Shown: positions 33,665 to 41,718 of the stretch, one piece after another
Numbering within the stretch: the stretch's first letter is position 1
Layout of the letters: each line of letters begins with the position of its first letter
Assembly (NCBI GenBank): GCA_016794425.1
Contig: JAEUHR010000025.1
Coordinates: forward strand, 91,041-155,040
Length of the DNA: 64,000 nt
Direction of reading: 5' to 3'
Source: Planctomycetota bacterium
Lineage (GTDB): Bacteria > Planctomycetota > UBA1135 > UBA2386
Notes under the pieces: model-generated
Told to the model about the DNA's origin: nothing
The model's input: the letters and a program-made list of their open reading frames with translations, nothing else
The model's database searches: none
Position numbers and translations under genes: made by a program

Positions 33665-35755
33665 TCAGTTCTGGGCGATCTTGCTGCCCTTCAGCACCAG
33701 GTCGCCATCGCCCTTGATGGTGATCTTGTTGCCCTTGATCGTGATGTCGCCGTTCTTCTTCATCGTGATCGAGGCGCTGCCGGCGACCAGCGTCAGCTCG
33801 TCCTCGGCGCGGATCTGCACCTTCTTGGCGGCGAGTGTCGCTTCCTTGGTGACGTTGACCGTCTGCTGGCCGGTGATCGTCAGTTTGTGGTCCTTGACGA
33901 CCTCGACCGTCAGGTTGCCCTGCACGTTCGTCGTGCGGTCCTTGGCGACGGTCAGGTTCATCGACCCGTCGACACTCTCGGTCAGGTCCTTGGTGACCGA
34001 CATCGTGCGGTTGCCCGACACGGTCAGCGTCATGTTCTCCTTGATCGACTCGTCGTGCGATCCCTTGACCGTGATCGTGCGGTCCTTGCCGACCGTCGTG
34101 CTGTCGTTCTCGTCGACGGTCAGGTCGCGGTTCTTCGCGACGTGGATCGACTGGTCGTTGCCGACGTCGACCGTCTGGTCGTGTCCGATCGTCTCGCTCT
34201 GGTCGTTCTTGACGTTGGTGTTCTGGTCCTTCTCGGCCTGGACGAACAGCTCCTCGCTGCCCTTCTTGTCCTCGAAGCGGATCTCGTTGAAGTTCGACGC
34301 GGTGCCGTCGGGCGTGCTGCGCGAGACGATGCCCGACTGCGTCTTGTTCTCCGGCAGCGCGTACGGCGGCATCGTCTGCGCGTTGTAGACACAGCCGGTG
34401 ACGATCGGCTGGTCGGGGTCGCCTTCGAGGAACTCGACGATGACCTCGTCGCCGATGCGCGGGTGCGCGACCTGGCCCCACATCTTGCTGGCCCAGGCGC
34501 GCGACACGCGGATCCAGCACGAGCTGTTCTCGTTCTTCTGGCCCTTGCGGTCCCAGTGGAACTGCACCTTGATGCGGCCGTACTTGTCGACGTAGATCTC
34601 CTCGCCGGCGGGGCCGACGACGATCGCGGTCTGCGGGCCGGTGATCTGCGGCTTGCTGGTCGTGAGCGGCGGGCGGAACGGCAGCGTCGCCGGCACGCAC
34701 GTGAAGTCGTTGCCGTAGGTGACCGCGTCGAGCGCCTCGCCGGTGCGCAGCGTCGAAGGTTGCGACAGCTGGTGCGACACCGACGTCAGCACGTAGAGCT
34801 TGTTGTTCCAGTCGCTGCGGAAGTGGGCGTCGAGCGTGAAGCGATGGCCCGCGACCAGCGCGCGTGCCGTCGAGCGGCCGCGGATCCGCGTGCCGGCCGA
34901 CTCCTCGGCCTCGATACGCAGCCGCGCGCGGCGCGTGCCGTCGGCCAGCACACCGTAGTCGCCGACGTGGAAGTCGTAGGCTTCGAACCGGTCGTTGCCG
35001 CCGATCGCGTCGGTGGTCTTCGCGGCGGCCGCGAGCCCGTTGGTCGGATCCTCGAAGTTGAAGTCCTTCAGCGCGACCTTGCCCGGGTGCAGCTCCTGCT
35101 GCGTCTCCCAGCTCTGGATGCGATCGGTGTCGGTGTGGCCGCCGTCGCTGCCCTGGTAGGCGATCGTCGACTGGCCCGGGCAGTCCGGCAGGTCGGCGAG
35201 CCGGTCGGTCAGCACCAGCACGTGGCGCGTCGCCTCGTGCTTGAAGAAGTAGAAGATGCCCTCGTCCTCGAGCAGCCGCGACACGAAGTCGAAGTCGGTC
35301 TCGCGGTACTGCACGCAGAACGTGCGCTGCGGGTAGCTGCCCTGCAGCTGCACCTCGTAGTCGGAGAAGCCGGCGTCGTCGAAGACCTGCTGCACGATCT
35401 CGGGCACGGTCTTCTCCTGGAAGATCCGGCAGTCCGAGCGGCGCGTCAGCAGCCACAACCACGGGCGCAGTTCGACGCGGTAGCCCGCCAGCCGCGTGTC
35501 GCGGCCGCCCTGCTGGAAGCGCGTGACGATGCCGTGCAGGTAGCGCGCCGATCCGTCGGCGCTCTCGATCCGCACCGAGCCCGGCTTGCCGACGACGTCG
35601 TGCGGATCGTGGTCGGCATCCTCGGATTCGAGCTGCAACTCGACCTGGAACAGGCTCGAGATGCCTTCGTTCGCCGTCATGCGCCGCAGCAGCAACGCGT
35701 CGGCGCCGAGCGCGCAGTCGAACGAGCAGAACCGTTGGGATTGGCTGTAGGCCAT
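33665..35755 (-). CDS. vgrG: T6SS spike protein VgrG
   Basis: A 696-residue VgrG. Residues ~1-370 are the gp27-like part ('GKPGSVRIESADGSARYLHGIV', 'CRIFQEKTVPEIVQQVFDDAG', 'QYRETDFDFVSRLLEDEGIFYFF'). ~380-470 is the gp5 OB fold ('VDKYGRIKVQFHWDR', 'SSCWIRVSRAWA', 'HPRIGDEVIVEFLEGDPDQPIVTG'). From ~490 on, a triple-stranded beta-helix is built of short repeats ('NVKNDQSETIGHDQTVDVG', 'ITVKGSHDESIKENMTL'). There is no C-terminal effector domain, so cargo must be loaded by the downstream adaptors. First gene of a nine-gene leftward operon. No Shine-Dalgarno or TANNNT hexamer is evident at the ATG. Confidence 0.95.
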   Translation of the reverse strand: MAYSQSQRFCSFDCALGADALLLRRMTANEGISSLFQVELQLESEDADHDPHDVVGKPGSVRIESADGSARYLHGIVTRFQQGGRDTRLAGYRVELRPWLWLLTRRSDCRIFQEKTVPEIVQQVFDDAGFSDYEVQLQGSYPQRTFCVQYRETDFDFVSRLLEDEGIFYFFKHEATRHVLVLTDRLADLPDCPGQSTIAYQGSDGGHTDTDRIQSWETQQELHPGKVALKDFNFEDPTNGLAAAAKTTDAIGGNDRFEAYDFHVGDYGVLADGTRRARLRIEAEESAGTRIRGRSTARALVAGHRFTLDAHFRSDWNNKLYVLTSVSHQLSQPSTLRTGEALDAVTYGNDFTCVPATLPFRPPLTTSKPQITGPQTAIVVGPAGEEIYVDKYGRIKVQFHWDRKGQKNENSSCWIRVSRAWASKMWGQVAHPRIGDEVIVEFLEGDPDQPIVTGCVYNAQTMPPYALPENKTQSGIVSRSTPDGTASNFNEIRFEDKKGSEELFVQAEKDQNTNVKNDQSETIGHDQTVDVGNDQSIHVAKNRDLTVDENDSTTVGKDRTITVKGSHDESIKENMTLTVSGNRTMSVTKDLTESVDGSMNLTVAKDRTTNVQGNLTVEVVKDHKLTITGQQTVNVTKEATLAAKKVQIRAEDELTLVAGSASITMKKNGDITIKGNKITIKGDGDLVLKGSKIAQN

Positions 35756-36072
35756 GGCGGATGCGGCGGCGCCCGTGGTGGCGGCCGTCGAGCAACGGCG
35801 CCCTCGTCGGGCCCGTTGCGGAAACCGCGTCGTGCACGCGGCCCGAGGGTCGCCGTCGCGACGCATCATGCCGCGCCGGCCGGTCGGCGGGAAGTTGTCG
35901 TCCGGCCGCTGGCAACGGTGGCTCGGCGCCGCGGAAACGGCGACGGTCGCACACGCCTACCCCTGGCTGCCACGCTGGTTCCCCGGCCGGTTGCTCGGCC
36001 ACTCCCGCGCGCGGCGACCGTCGCCATCAGGAGGGCCGTCGGCCCGGCGATTCTGCGCGGATTTTCCGGCCG
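35756..36072 (-). other. Non-coding stretch upstream of vgrG
   Basis: About 317 bases between the methyltransferase stop and the vgrG ATG. It should hold the promoter of the T6SS operon, but I find no convincing -35/-10 pair and no TANNNT hexamer near the vgrG start. It contains GC-rich inverted segments (around 36030, GGGCCGTCGGCCC) without a T-run. Frames across it are low-complexity. Confidence 0.45.
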
Positions 36073-36759
36073 TCAGCGCTGCGCCTGGGCCCGGGTCCGG
36101 TGCACCAGCGCGTCGAGGCCGCCGTCGCTGCCGCGCCGCCGGATCAGCGCGTGCGCCAGTTCGACGCGGCGCTCGGCGTCGATCGGCAGCGCGTCCGCGA
36201 ACAGGTCGACCAGTTCGAGCGGCGCTGCGGCGTGCACCAGGTGCGTCGCCAGCAGGTTGTGCACGTCGCGCAGGCCGGCGTCGCGCAGCGCCGCCGCGAG
36301 TTCGTCGTCGGCGAGGCCGCGCAGCGGCTGCAGCCAGGCGCGCGGCCAGCCGAGGTCGGCCGCCGCCCCGCCGAACTCGGGCAGCATCTCCGGCGCCGGC
36401 ACGTCGACGACGCAGCGTCCGCCGGGCCGCAGGTTGTGCCGCGCGAGGCCGGCGAACGTCGCCGGCTGCGGCAGCGGGCCGAAGCGCGGCGCCGCCAGCA
36501 TCGCGTCGAACGTGCCGAACCGTTCGCTGCCGTCGGACCGGTGCGCCAGCACTTCGACGTGCTCCGGCGCCTGGGCCGCGAGCGCTTCGGCTGCGGTGCG
36601 ATCGTCGAGCACGACGGTCAACGCGCCGCGGCTGCCGACCAGACGCGCCAGCGCCGAGGTTTCCCGCGCGCCGCCGCCGAGCACCAGCACGCGGTCCCGG
36701 CTCCGCAACCCGAGCAGCTGCACGGCCGCGTGGAACCAGGGTTGGCCGTCCGCGGGCAT
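36073..36759 (-). CDS. Methyltransferase-like protein
   Basis: A 228-residue protein with a Rossmann methyltransferase pattern: 'VLVLGGGARETSALARLVG' (motif I, GxGxxxxS-like), 'TFDAMLAAPRFGPLPQ' (motif II position), 'RHNLRPGGRCVVDVPAPEM' (motif III). The C-terminal ~80 residues are helical and end in a basic tail. Substrate unknown; motif I is less acidic than usual, so activity is uncertain. The ATG at 36759 is preferred to the ATG at 36774, which overlaps a TATGCT -10 element; the element lies 10 bases before the chosen start. Confidence 0.7.
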   Translation of the reverse strand: MPADGQPWFHAAVQLLGLRSRDRVLVLGGGARETSALARLVGSRGALTVVLDDRTAAEALAAQAPEHVEVLAHRSDGSERFGTFDAMLAAPRFGPLPQPATFAGLARHNLRPGGRCVVDVPAPEMLPEFGGAAADLGWPRAWLQPLRGLADDELAAALRDAGLRDVHNLLATHLVHAAAPLELVDLFADALPIDAERRVELAHALIRRRGSDGGLDALVHRTRAQAQR

Positions 36760-36769
36760 CACGCACGGC

Positions 36770-36775
36770 AGCATA
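36770..36775 (-). promoter_or_regulatory. -10-like element of the methyltransferase gene
   Basis: TATGCT, 10 bases before the ATG at 36759. Confidence 0.45.
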
Positions 36776-36826
36776 GAGCCGCGGCGCCGCTGCGCGAAGA
36801 TGGTGGAGCAGCGCCGGCGGCGGCGT

Positions 36827-36832
36827 CATGAT
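36827..36832 (+). promoter_or_regulatory. CATGAT -10-like element of glpD
   Basis: CATGAT, 8 bases before the TTG at 36841; the same arrangement precedes the TTG-started MFS gene at 52895. Confidence 0.4.
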
Positions 36833-36840
36833 CGCCGGCC

Positions 36841-38394
36841 TTGCGCACGGACTCGCGAACACTGCACGGCCAGACGTTCGACCTGATCGTCGTCGGCGCC
36901 GGCATCCAGGGGGCCGCGGTGGCGCGCGACGCCGCCGAGCGAGGTCTGCGCGTCGTGCTGCTCGACGCGCGCGATGTCGGCGCCGGCACCAGTTCGCGCA
37001 GTTCGCGGCTGGTGCACGGCGGCCTGCGCTACCTGCGCCAGGGCCACCTGTCGCTGGTGCGCGAGGCACTGGCCGAACGCGAACGACTGCTGCGCACGGT
37101 GCCGCACCTGGTGCGGCCGGTGCCGATGCTGATGCCGTTCTTCGCCGACGGCGACCTGGCGCCCTGGCGCATGCGGGTCGGCACCTGGCTCTATGCGGCG
37201 CTGGCGGGCCGCAGCACGCTGCCGCGGCCGCGCGCACTCGACGCTGGCGCCGCCGCTGCCGCGTTCCCGGGCCTGCGGCGCGAAGGCCTGCGCTCGGCGA
37301 TCGAGTTCTTCGACGCGGCGACGCAGGACTGCCGGTTGACGCTGGCGAACGTGCAGGCGGCGGCCGCTGCGGGCGCCCACGTGCTGACGCACTGTGAGGC
37401 CGCCGGCGGCGGCGGCGACGGATTGCACGTGGTCGACCGGTTCACGCGCGCCGAGGTGCTGCTGCGCGCGCGCCACGTCGTCAACGCGACCGGCCCGCGC
37501 GCCGACCACCTGCGCCGCCGGCTCGCGGTCGACGCTCCGCCGCTGGTGCGCCAGAGCCGCGGCAGCCACCTGGTCCTGGCGCCGCGCAGCGGCGAGACCG
37601 CGCTGGCGGCGTTCCTGCCCGACGGCCGGATCCAGTTCGTGATCCCGCACCAGGACGGCACGCTGTGCGGCACCACCGACGTCGACGACCCGCTCGACGG
37701 TGACGAAGGGCCGCCGCCGCCGAGCGACGTCGACTACCTGCTCCTTGCGTTGCGCTGGCTGCTGGAGCCGGCGCCGGCCCGCGCCGACGTGCGCTTCGCC
37801 TACGCCGGCTGGCGGTCGCTGCCGGCGCGCGAAGGGCCGCCGGGCGCGCTGAACCGCGAGGCGTTCGTGGTCGCCGAGGACACCGCGATGGGCACGCTGC
37901 ACACGATCGTCGGCGGCAAGCTGACCACGCACCGTTCGCTGGCCGAACGCACCGTCGCGCGCATCTTCGCGCGCCGCGAACCGTCGCCGACGCGCACGCG
38001 GCCGTTGCCGGGCGGCGACGGCCCGCGCGAAGTCACCGACCCGCTGTGGTGGCGCCACGGCAGCGCCGCCGTGGTCGTGCGCGCCATCGCCGCCGAGGCG
38101 CCGGCGTTCGCGCAGCCGCTGTGCCCGCACCGGCCGTTCCTCGCCGCCGAGCTGGTGCACGCGCTGCGCCACGAGGGTGCGGTGACGCTGGCCGACGCGC
38201 TGCTGCGGCGGCTCGTGCACAGCCAGGGACCGTGCCTGCAGCCGGCCTGTCTGCGGCAGGCCCACGCGCTGTTCCTGCGCGCACGGCAGTGGCCGGTCGA
38301 CGACGACGCGACCGCGGCGATCGCCGCGGTGCGCAGTGAGGTCGCGGCCCTGGCCGGCGACCTCGTGGCCGACGTCACGCCCGCACCGCGGTGA
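36841..38394 (+). CDS. glpD: FAD-dependent glycerol-3-phosphate dehydrogenase
   Basis: Oxidises glycerol-3-phosphate to dihydroxyacetone phosphate and reduces quinone at the membrane. The 517 residues are normal for GlpD. FAD site 'LIVVGAGIQGAAVARDAAERGL' (15-36, shown in part), 'GTSSRSSRLVHGGLRYL', 'ATQDCRLTLANV', 'NATGPRAD', 'SRGSHLVL', 'VIPHQDGTLCGTTDVDD' and 'VGGKLTTHRSLAE' are all typical, followed by the C-terminal helical domain. The start must be TTG at 36841: a stop sits 4 codons upstream and no other start fits. Its end overlaps the convergent nagA stop by 20 bases. Can use the product of the GDPD at 17019. Confidence 0.92.
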   Translation: MRTDSRTLHGQTFDLIVVGAGIQGAAVARDAAERGLRVVLLDARDVGAGTSSRSSRLVHGGLRYLRQGHLSLVREALAERERLLRTVPHLVRPVPMLMPFFADGDLAPWRMRVGTWLYAALAGRSTLPRPRALDAGAAAAAFPGLRREGLRSAIEFFDAATQDCRLTLANVQAAAAAGAHVLTHCEAAGGGGDGLHVVDRFTRAEVLLRARHVVNATGPRADHLRRRLAVDAPPLVRQSRGSHLVLAPRSGETALAAFLPDGRIQFVIPHQDGTLCGTTDVDDPLDGDEGPPPPSDVDYLLLALRWLLEPAPARADVRFAYAGWRSLPAREGPPGALNREAFVVAEDTAMGTLHTIVGGKLTTHRSLAERTVARIFARREPSPTRTRPLPGGDGPREVTDPLWWRHGSAAVVVRAIAAEAPAFAQPLCPHRPFLAAELVHALRHEGAVTLADALLRRLVHSQGPCLQPACLRQAHALFLRARQWPVDDDATAAIAAVRSEVAALAGDLVADVTPAPR

Positions 38395-39490
38395 CCGTGC
38401 CGTCGTCGCCGAGCAGTGTGAACGCCGCGCGCCGGCCCTTCGTCAGGGCACCGTAGTCGTCGGCGCGCACGAGGCGGGCCGGGTTGCCCGCGGCGGCGCG
38501 CGCCAGCGTCCACGGGCCGGCGCTCGGCACGAAGCGCAGGAAGTTCGTCGCCGCGTGCGCCATCGACAGCGCCGAGCCGGCGAGGCGGCCGTGCTCGTCG
38601 CGCACGACGCCGCCGGCCGCGTGCACGCGCATGCCGGACAGCGTGTAGCTGCCGTCGGGCATGCCGGCCGCCGCGACCGCGTCGCTGACCAGCACCGTGC
38701 GGTCCGGGCCGAGGATCCGGAACGCGAGGCGCACCATGACCGGGTCGACGTGCGCGCCGTCGACGATCAGCGGGCACGCGACGCGCGGCTCGTCGAGCGC
38801 CAGTGCGGCGGGGCCGAGTTCGCGGTGGTGCAGGCGGCCCATCGCGTTGAACAGGTGCGTCACGGCCGTGGCGCCGGCAGCGACGCAGTCGGCGAAGCCT
38901 TCGCTGCGGTCGCAGTGGCCGAGCGCGCAGGTCACGCCGGCGGCGACGAACGTCGCCACCGCGGCCGCAGCGCCCGGAACCGAGTGCGCCAGCGTCACCA
39001 GGCGCAGCCGGCCGCGCGCCGCGGCGAGCAGTTCGCGCAGGCGCGCCGGTTCCGGCGCGAGGAAGTGCGCCGCGTCGTGTGCACCGGCCGCCTGCAGGAA
39101 CGGCCCCTCGACGTGCAGGCCGAGCGGTTCGGCGCCGTGCCCACGCCAGGCCTCGATCCAGCGCGCGACGGCGTCGACCTGCGCCAACAGGCGCTCCCAC
39201 GGCGCCGTGATCAGCGTCGGCAGGAAGGCGACGGCGCCGCCGGCCAGCACCGCGGCCGCCACCGCGTCGAGCGCGTCCGGCGTGGCCTCGTCGACGCTGC
39301 GGCCGCCGGCGCCGTTGACCTGCAGGTCGACGAAGCCCGGCAGCAGCGTGCCACGCAGCCGCACCGCGGCCGGTCCCGCCGCGACCTGGTCGACCGCGAC
39401 GATGCGGCCGTCGACGGCGGCGATGCGCGTGCCGGCCTGCACGACGGAGGGCAGCACGGCGCGGTCGACGATCCACTCGCTGGCGATCAC
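38375..39490 (-). CDS. nagA: N-acetylglucosamine-6-phosphate deacetylase
   Basis: Removes acetate from GlcNAc-6-P during amino-sugar or peptidoglycan recycling. A 371-residue amidohydrolase: 'LLPGFVDLQVNGAGG', metal Glu in 'GLHVEGPFL', 'LGHCDRSEGF' (Cys where Ser/Thr is usual), 'VTHLFNAMGRL', 'IVDGAHVDP', catalytic Asp in 'TVLVSDAVAAAG', and 'AGNPARLV' near the end. The GTG at 39490 is chosen over the ATG at 39547: a TACGCT element is 9 bases upstream of the GTG, and the longer version would begin inside the start codon of the divergent gene. Confidence 0.9.
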   Translation of the reverse strand: MIASEWIVDRAVLPSVVQAGTRIAAVDGRIVAVDQVAAGPAAVRLRGTLLPGFVDLQVNGAGGRSVDEATPDALDAVAAAVLAGGAVAFLPTLITAPWERLLAQVDAVARWIEAWRGHGAEPLGLHVEGPFLQAAGAHDAAHFLAPEPARLRELLAAARGRLRLVTLAHSVPGAAAAVATFVAAGVTCALGHCDRSEGFADCVAAGATAVTHLFNAMGRLHHRELGPAALALDEPRVACPLIVDGAHVDPVMVRLAFRILGPDRTVLVSDAVAAAGMPDGSYTLSGMRVHAAGGVVRDEHGRLAGSALSMAHAATNFLRFVPSAGPWTLARAAAGNPARLVRADDYGALTKGRRAAFTLLGDDGTVTAVRA

Positions 39491-39498
39491 GGGTGCGG

Positions 39499-39504
39499 TA
39501 GCGT
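39499..39504 (+). promoter_or_regulatory. -10-like element, shared bidirectional site
   Basis: TAGCGT on the plus strand, 41 bases before the ATG at 39546. It overlaps the minus-strand TACGCT by five bases. Confidence 0.45.
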
Positions 39505-39505
39505 A
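39500..39505 (-). promoter_or_regulatory. -10-like element of nagA
   Basis: TACGCT, 9 bases before the GTG at 39490; nearly coincident with the plus-strand TAGCGT. Confidence 0.5.
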
Positions 39506-39545
39506 GGAAGGCCCCGCGTCGCGCACCAGCGCACCGCGCCACGCC

Positions 39546-41099
39546 ATGCGAACGCTCCTGCTCCACGCCCTCCTGTTCGTCGGCTGCGGTGCCGTCGCCG
39601 GCTGGCTCGTCGGCGGACTGCTGCCGCCGGCTGCGCGCGCCGACGAGTTGCAGCCGTGGACGACGAGCTACCGCGACGAACGGCCCGACGGTCAGCCGTT
39701 CGAGGTCAAGGACGGCAAGTGGCTGCGCGTGCTGCGGCTGTTCCCCGACTTCGACCTGCACATGGACCTCGAACTCGGGCCCGACATGGACCTCGACGTG
39801 CTGGTGCGCCACGTGCAACCGCGGCTCGTGCAGGGCGAGGTCACGCCGTTCACCGATCGTTTCGTCGTGCTGCGGCTGACGACGGGGCGCCTTGGGCCGG
39901 CGTGGCGCACGCGCGAGCAGGCGTTGTTCGGCGAGCGGCGGTCGGGCGCGAGCCTCGCGCCGGGCCTGCCGGCGACGGTCTGGATCCAGGGCCGCGGGCG
40001 GCTCGTGCGCGCGAACGTCGCCGGCCGGTGGACCGACTGGATCACGGCCGAGGACACCGAGGGCATGCTGGCGCTGGTCGCGCACGGCGGCACGGCGGCG
40101 CTGCAGCGGCTCGTCGTCGAATCGCGCGGGGCGACCGGGGCGTGGTTGCGGTGGCGCGCCACCTGGCCGTGGCTCGGCGCGCTCGCCGGTGCCGTCGTCG
40201 CCGCGGTGCTGGCGGTCGGCCGCCGGCTGCCGGGACCCGCGGCCTGCCTGCTGGCCGCCTGCGTGCCGGTGTCGGTCGCGTGGGCCGTCGCGCGCGCCCC
40301 GCTCGAACCGCTGCGCCAGCCGCCGCCGGTCGGGCTGCTGCTGCTGCTCGCGGCGCCGCACGCCGCCGTGCTCGGCGTGCTCGCGGCGGCGTCGCTGCGC
40401 CGTTCGGCGGCGCGCGCCGCCGCGCTGCTGCTCGCGGGCGCGGCGTGGTTCGGTGCCGAGGCGCTGGCGGACCGCGCGCTGCGTTCGGACACGGCGCAGG
40501 TCGACGCGTGCTTCGGCCCGCGCGCCGGCAGTGCGGCCAGCGAAGCCCTCGCCGGCATCGTGCGCGGTCCGTTCGGCCTGCGCAGCGCCGCCGACGCCAA
40601 CAGCGGCGTGTTCCTGCTCGGCGGGCGGCTGCTCTACGGCCGGCTCGCGCCGGCGGTCGAACACCTCGAAGCGCTGCTGGGCGGCGAACTGCGCGCGCGG
40701 CTCGGCCGTGCGGTGCCGGTGGTGGGGCTGCCGACCGAGGAGGACCACGCGCACGCGCAGCAGCAGTGGACGCTGTTCACGCGGTTCTACTCGGCGTTCG
40801 CGCCGCGCGTCGTCGTGTTCGGCGTGCCGGCGACCGAGGGCGATCTCGACGCGCTGGGCGTGCGGCGCACGTTCCCGAGCACGCTCGAGGCGCTGCTGCG
40901 GCAGGTGCACGCGTCGGTGAGCGAACGCGGCGCGGCGCTGGTCCTGTTCACCGAGCCGGGCCTCGCCGAGGACCTGCTCGCCGTCGTGCGCGCGGCCGCG
41001 GCCGCGGGCGTGCCGCTGGTCACGGCCGGCGCCGACGAGCCGAACGGGGCGCTGGCCAGGCGGCTCGCGGACGCGATCGCGCCGCTGCTGCGACCATGA
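39546..41099 (+). CDS. Multi-pass membrane protein with SGNH-like end
   Basis: A 517-residue protein: N-terminal anchor (4-28), a ~160-residue extracytoplasmic part, three to four membrane helices (~205-310), then a ~190-residue C-terminal alpha/beta domain. That domain has the order of an SGNH hydrolase ('GVFLLGGRLLYGRL', 'VPVVGLPTEED', 'FAPRVVVFGVPATEGD', 'LVLFTEPG'), but GDS is replaced by GGR and the ND block is lost, so activity is doubtful. Overlaps the next gene by 4 bases (ATGA). The fold is inference; the function is unknown. Confidence 0.68.
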   Translation: MRTLLLHALLFVGCGAVAGWLVGGLLPPAARADELQPWTTSYRDERPDGQPFEVKDGKWLRVLRLFPDFDLHMDLELGPDMDLDVLVRHVQPRLVQGEVTPFTDRFVVLRLTTGRLGPAWRTREQALFGERRSGASLAPGLPATVWIQGRGRLVRANVAGRWTDWITAEDTEGMLALVAHGGTAALQRLVVESRGATGAWLRWRATWPWLGALAGAVVAAVLAVGRRLPGPAACLLAACVPVSVAWAVARAPLEPLRQPPPVGLLLLLAAPHAAVLGVLAAASLRRSAARAAALLLAGAAWFGAEALADRALRSDTAQVDACFGPRAGSAASEALAGIVRGPFGLRSAADANSGVFLLGGRLLYGRLAPAVEHLEALLGGELRARLGRAVPVVGLPTEEDHAHAQQQWTLFTRFYSAFAPRVVVFGVPATEGDLDALGVRRTFPSTLEALLRQVHASVSERGAALVLFTEPGLAEDLLAVVRAAAAAGVPLVTAGADEPNGALARRLADAIAPLLRP

Positions 41100-41530
41100 G
41101 CGAACCCGATCTGCAGGCGCTGGTGCACGCCCACGCGGCCGAAACCGACCACGGCTCGGCGGCCGCGGCGGCGCGGCGCGGCGCGGTGCGCGCGCTGCAC
41201 GACGGCGGCCGGCTCGCGGCGGTGGCGGACCGCTGCGCTGCGGCGCGGATCCTGCTGCCGGGCCCGGTCGCCGACGTCGAACTGGCGCAGGCGCTGGTGC
41301 TGGCGGCGATGGCGCACGAGCCGGCGGCGCGGCGGCTGGCCGCCGAGGCCTACGACCGGTTGCGCGTGTTGGCCGGTCGGCCGCAGAAGTTCGGCACGCA
41401 GACCACGGTCCACGACGGCCGCGGCGAACTGTGGCCGGTCGATGCCGCGACCACCGACAGCGAGCGTGCCAAATGGGGCGTCGAGCCGCTGGCCGAGCTG
41501 CGCCGGCGCGCCGCTACGATGCGGGGGTGA
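41096..41530 (+). CDS. Small helical protein with DUF6624-like end
   Basis: A 144-residue cytoplasmic protein. The first ~90 residues are Ala-rich helices. The end 'AGRPQKFGTQTTVHDGRGELWPV' followed by 'RAKWGVEPLAEL' resembles DUF6624 proteins ('Q.YGTQ....G...P......R...G...L'), though the upstream DUF6624 part is not obvious. Overlaps the membrane gene before it (ATGA) and the small membrane ORF after it (GTGA), so translation is probably coupled. Confidence 0.65.
   Translation: MSEPDLQALVHAHAAETDHGSAAAAARRGAVRALHDGGRLAAVADRCAAARILLPGPVADVELAQALVLAAMAHEPAARRLAAEAYDRLRVLAGRPQKFGTQTTVHDGRGELWPVDAATTDSERAKWGVEPLAELRRRAATMRG
41515..41520 (+). promoter_or_regulatory. -10-like element inside gene end
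   Basis: TACGAT, 6 bases before the GTG at 41527; could give a separate leaderless transcript for the 45-residue protein. Confidence 0.35.
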
Positions 41531-41664
41531 TCGTGCTCGCCGTACCGTCGACGCTGGCCGTGATCCTGGCGCTCGCTGCCACGCTGGCGCTGGTCGTCTA
41601 CGGCCTGTTCGCGTGGGAACGGATCGTGCGCCGCCGCCGCGAGCAGCTGCCCGGCACGACTTGA
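41527..41664 (+). CDS. 45-residue single-pass membrane protein
   Basis: A short frame: one strong membrane helix ('STLAVILALAATLALVVYGLFAW', residues ~6-28) followed by a positively charged tail ('ERIVRRRREQLPG'), so N-out/C-in by the positive-inside rule. The GTG start overlaps the previous stop as GTGA and has TACGAT 6 bases upstream. Similar tiny membrane proteins accompany larger complexes, but no family is recognised. Confidence 0.5.
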   Translation: MIVLAVPSTLAVILALAATLALVVYGLFAWERIVRRRREQLPGTT

Positions 41665-41718
41665 AGCGCGACCGCGCGGGCGCGTGCCGCCCGCCCGGAC
41701 TGCGCCGCCGACGCGCCG

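Noticed and set aside
33690..34280. Short repeated units that could suggest a repeat array
   Set aside because: They are codons for the VgrG beta-helix (about 8-10 residues per strand), with degenerate third positions, not a nucleotide repeat or CRISPR.
32171..36886. Uninterrupted 1571-codon frame on the plus strand opposite the T6SS operon
   Set aside because: Its product is Arg/Ala/Val-Asp repetitive, with no domain, and it mirrors nine well-supported genes; GC-rich DNA routinely leaves such antisense frames open.
37800..40910. 1036-codon minus-strand frame over glpD, nagA and the membrane protein
   Set aside because: No recognisable domain and contradicted by three supported genes.
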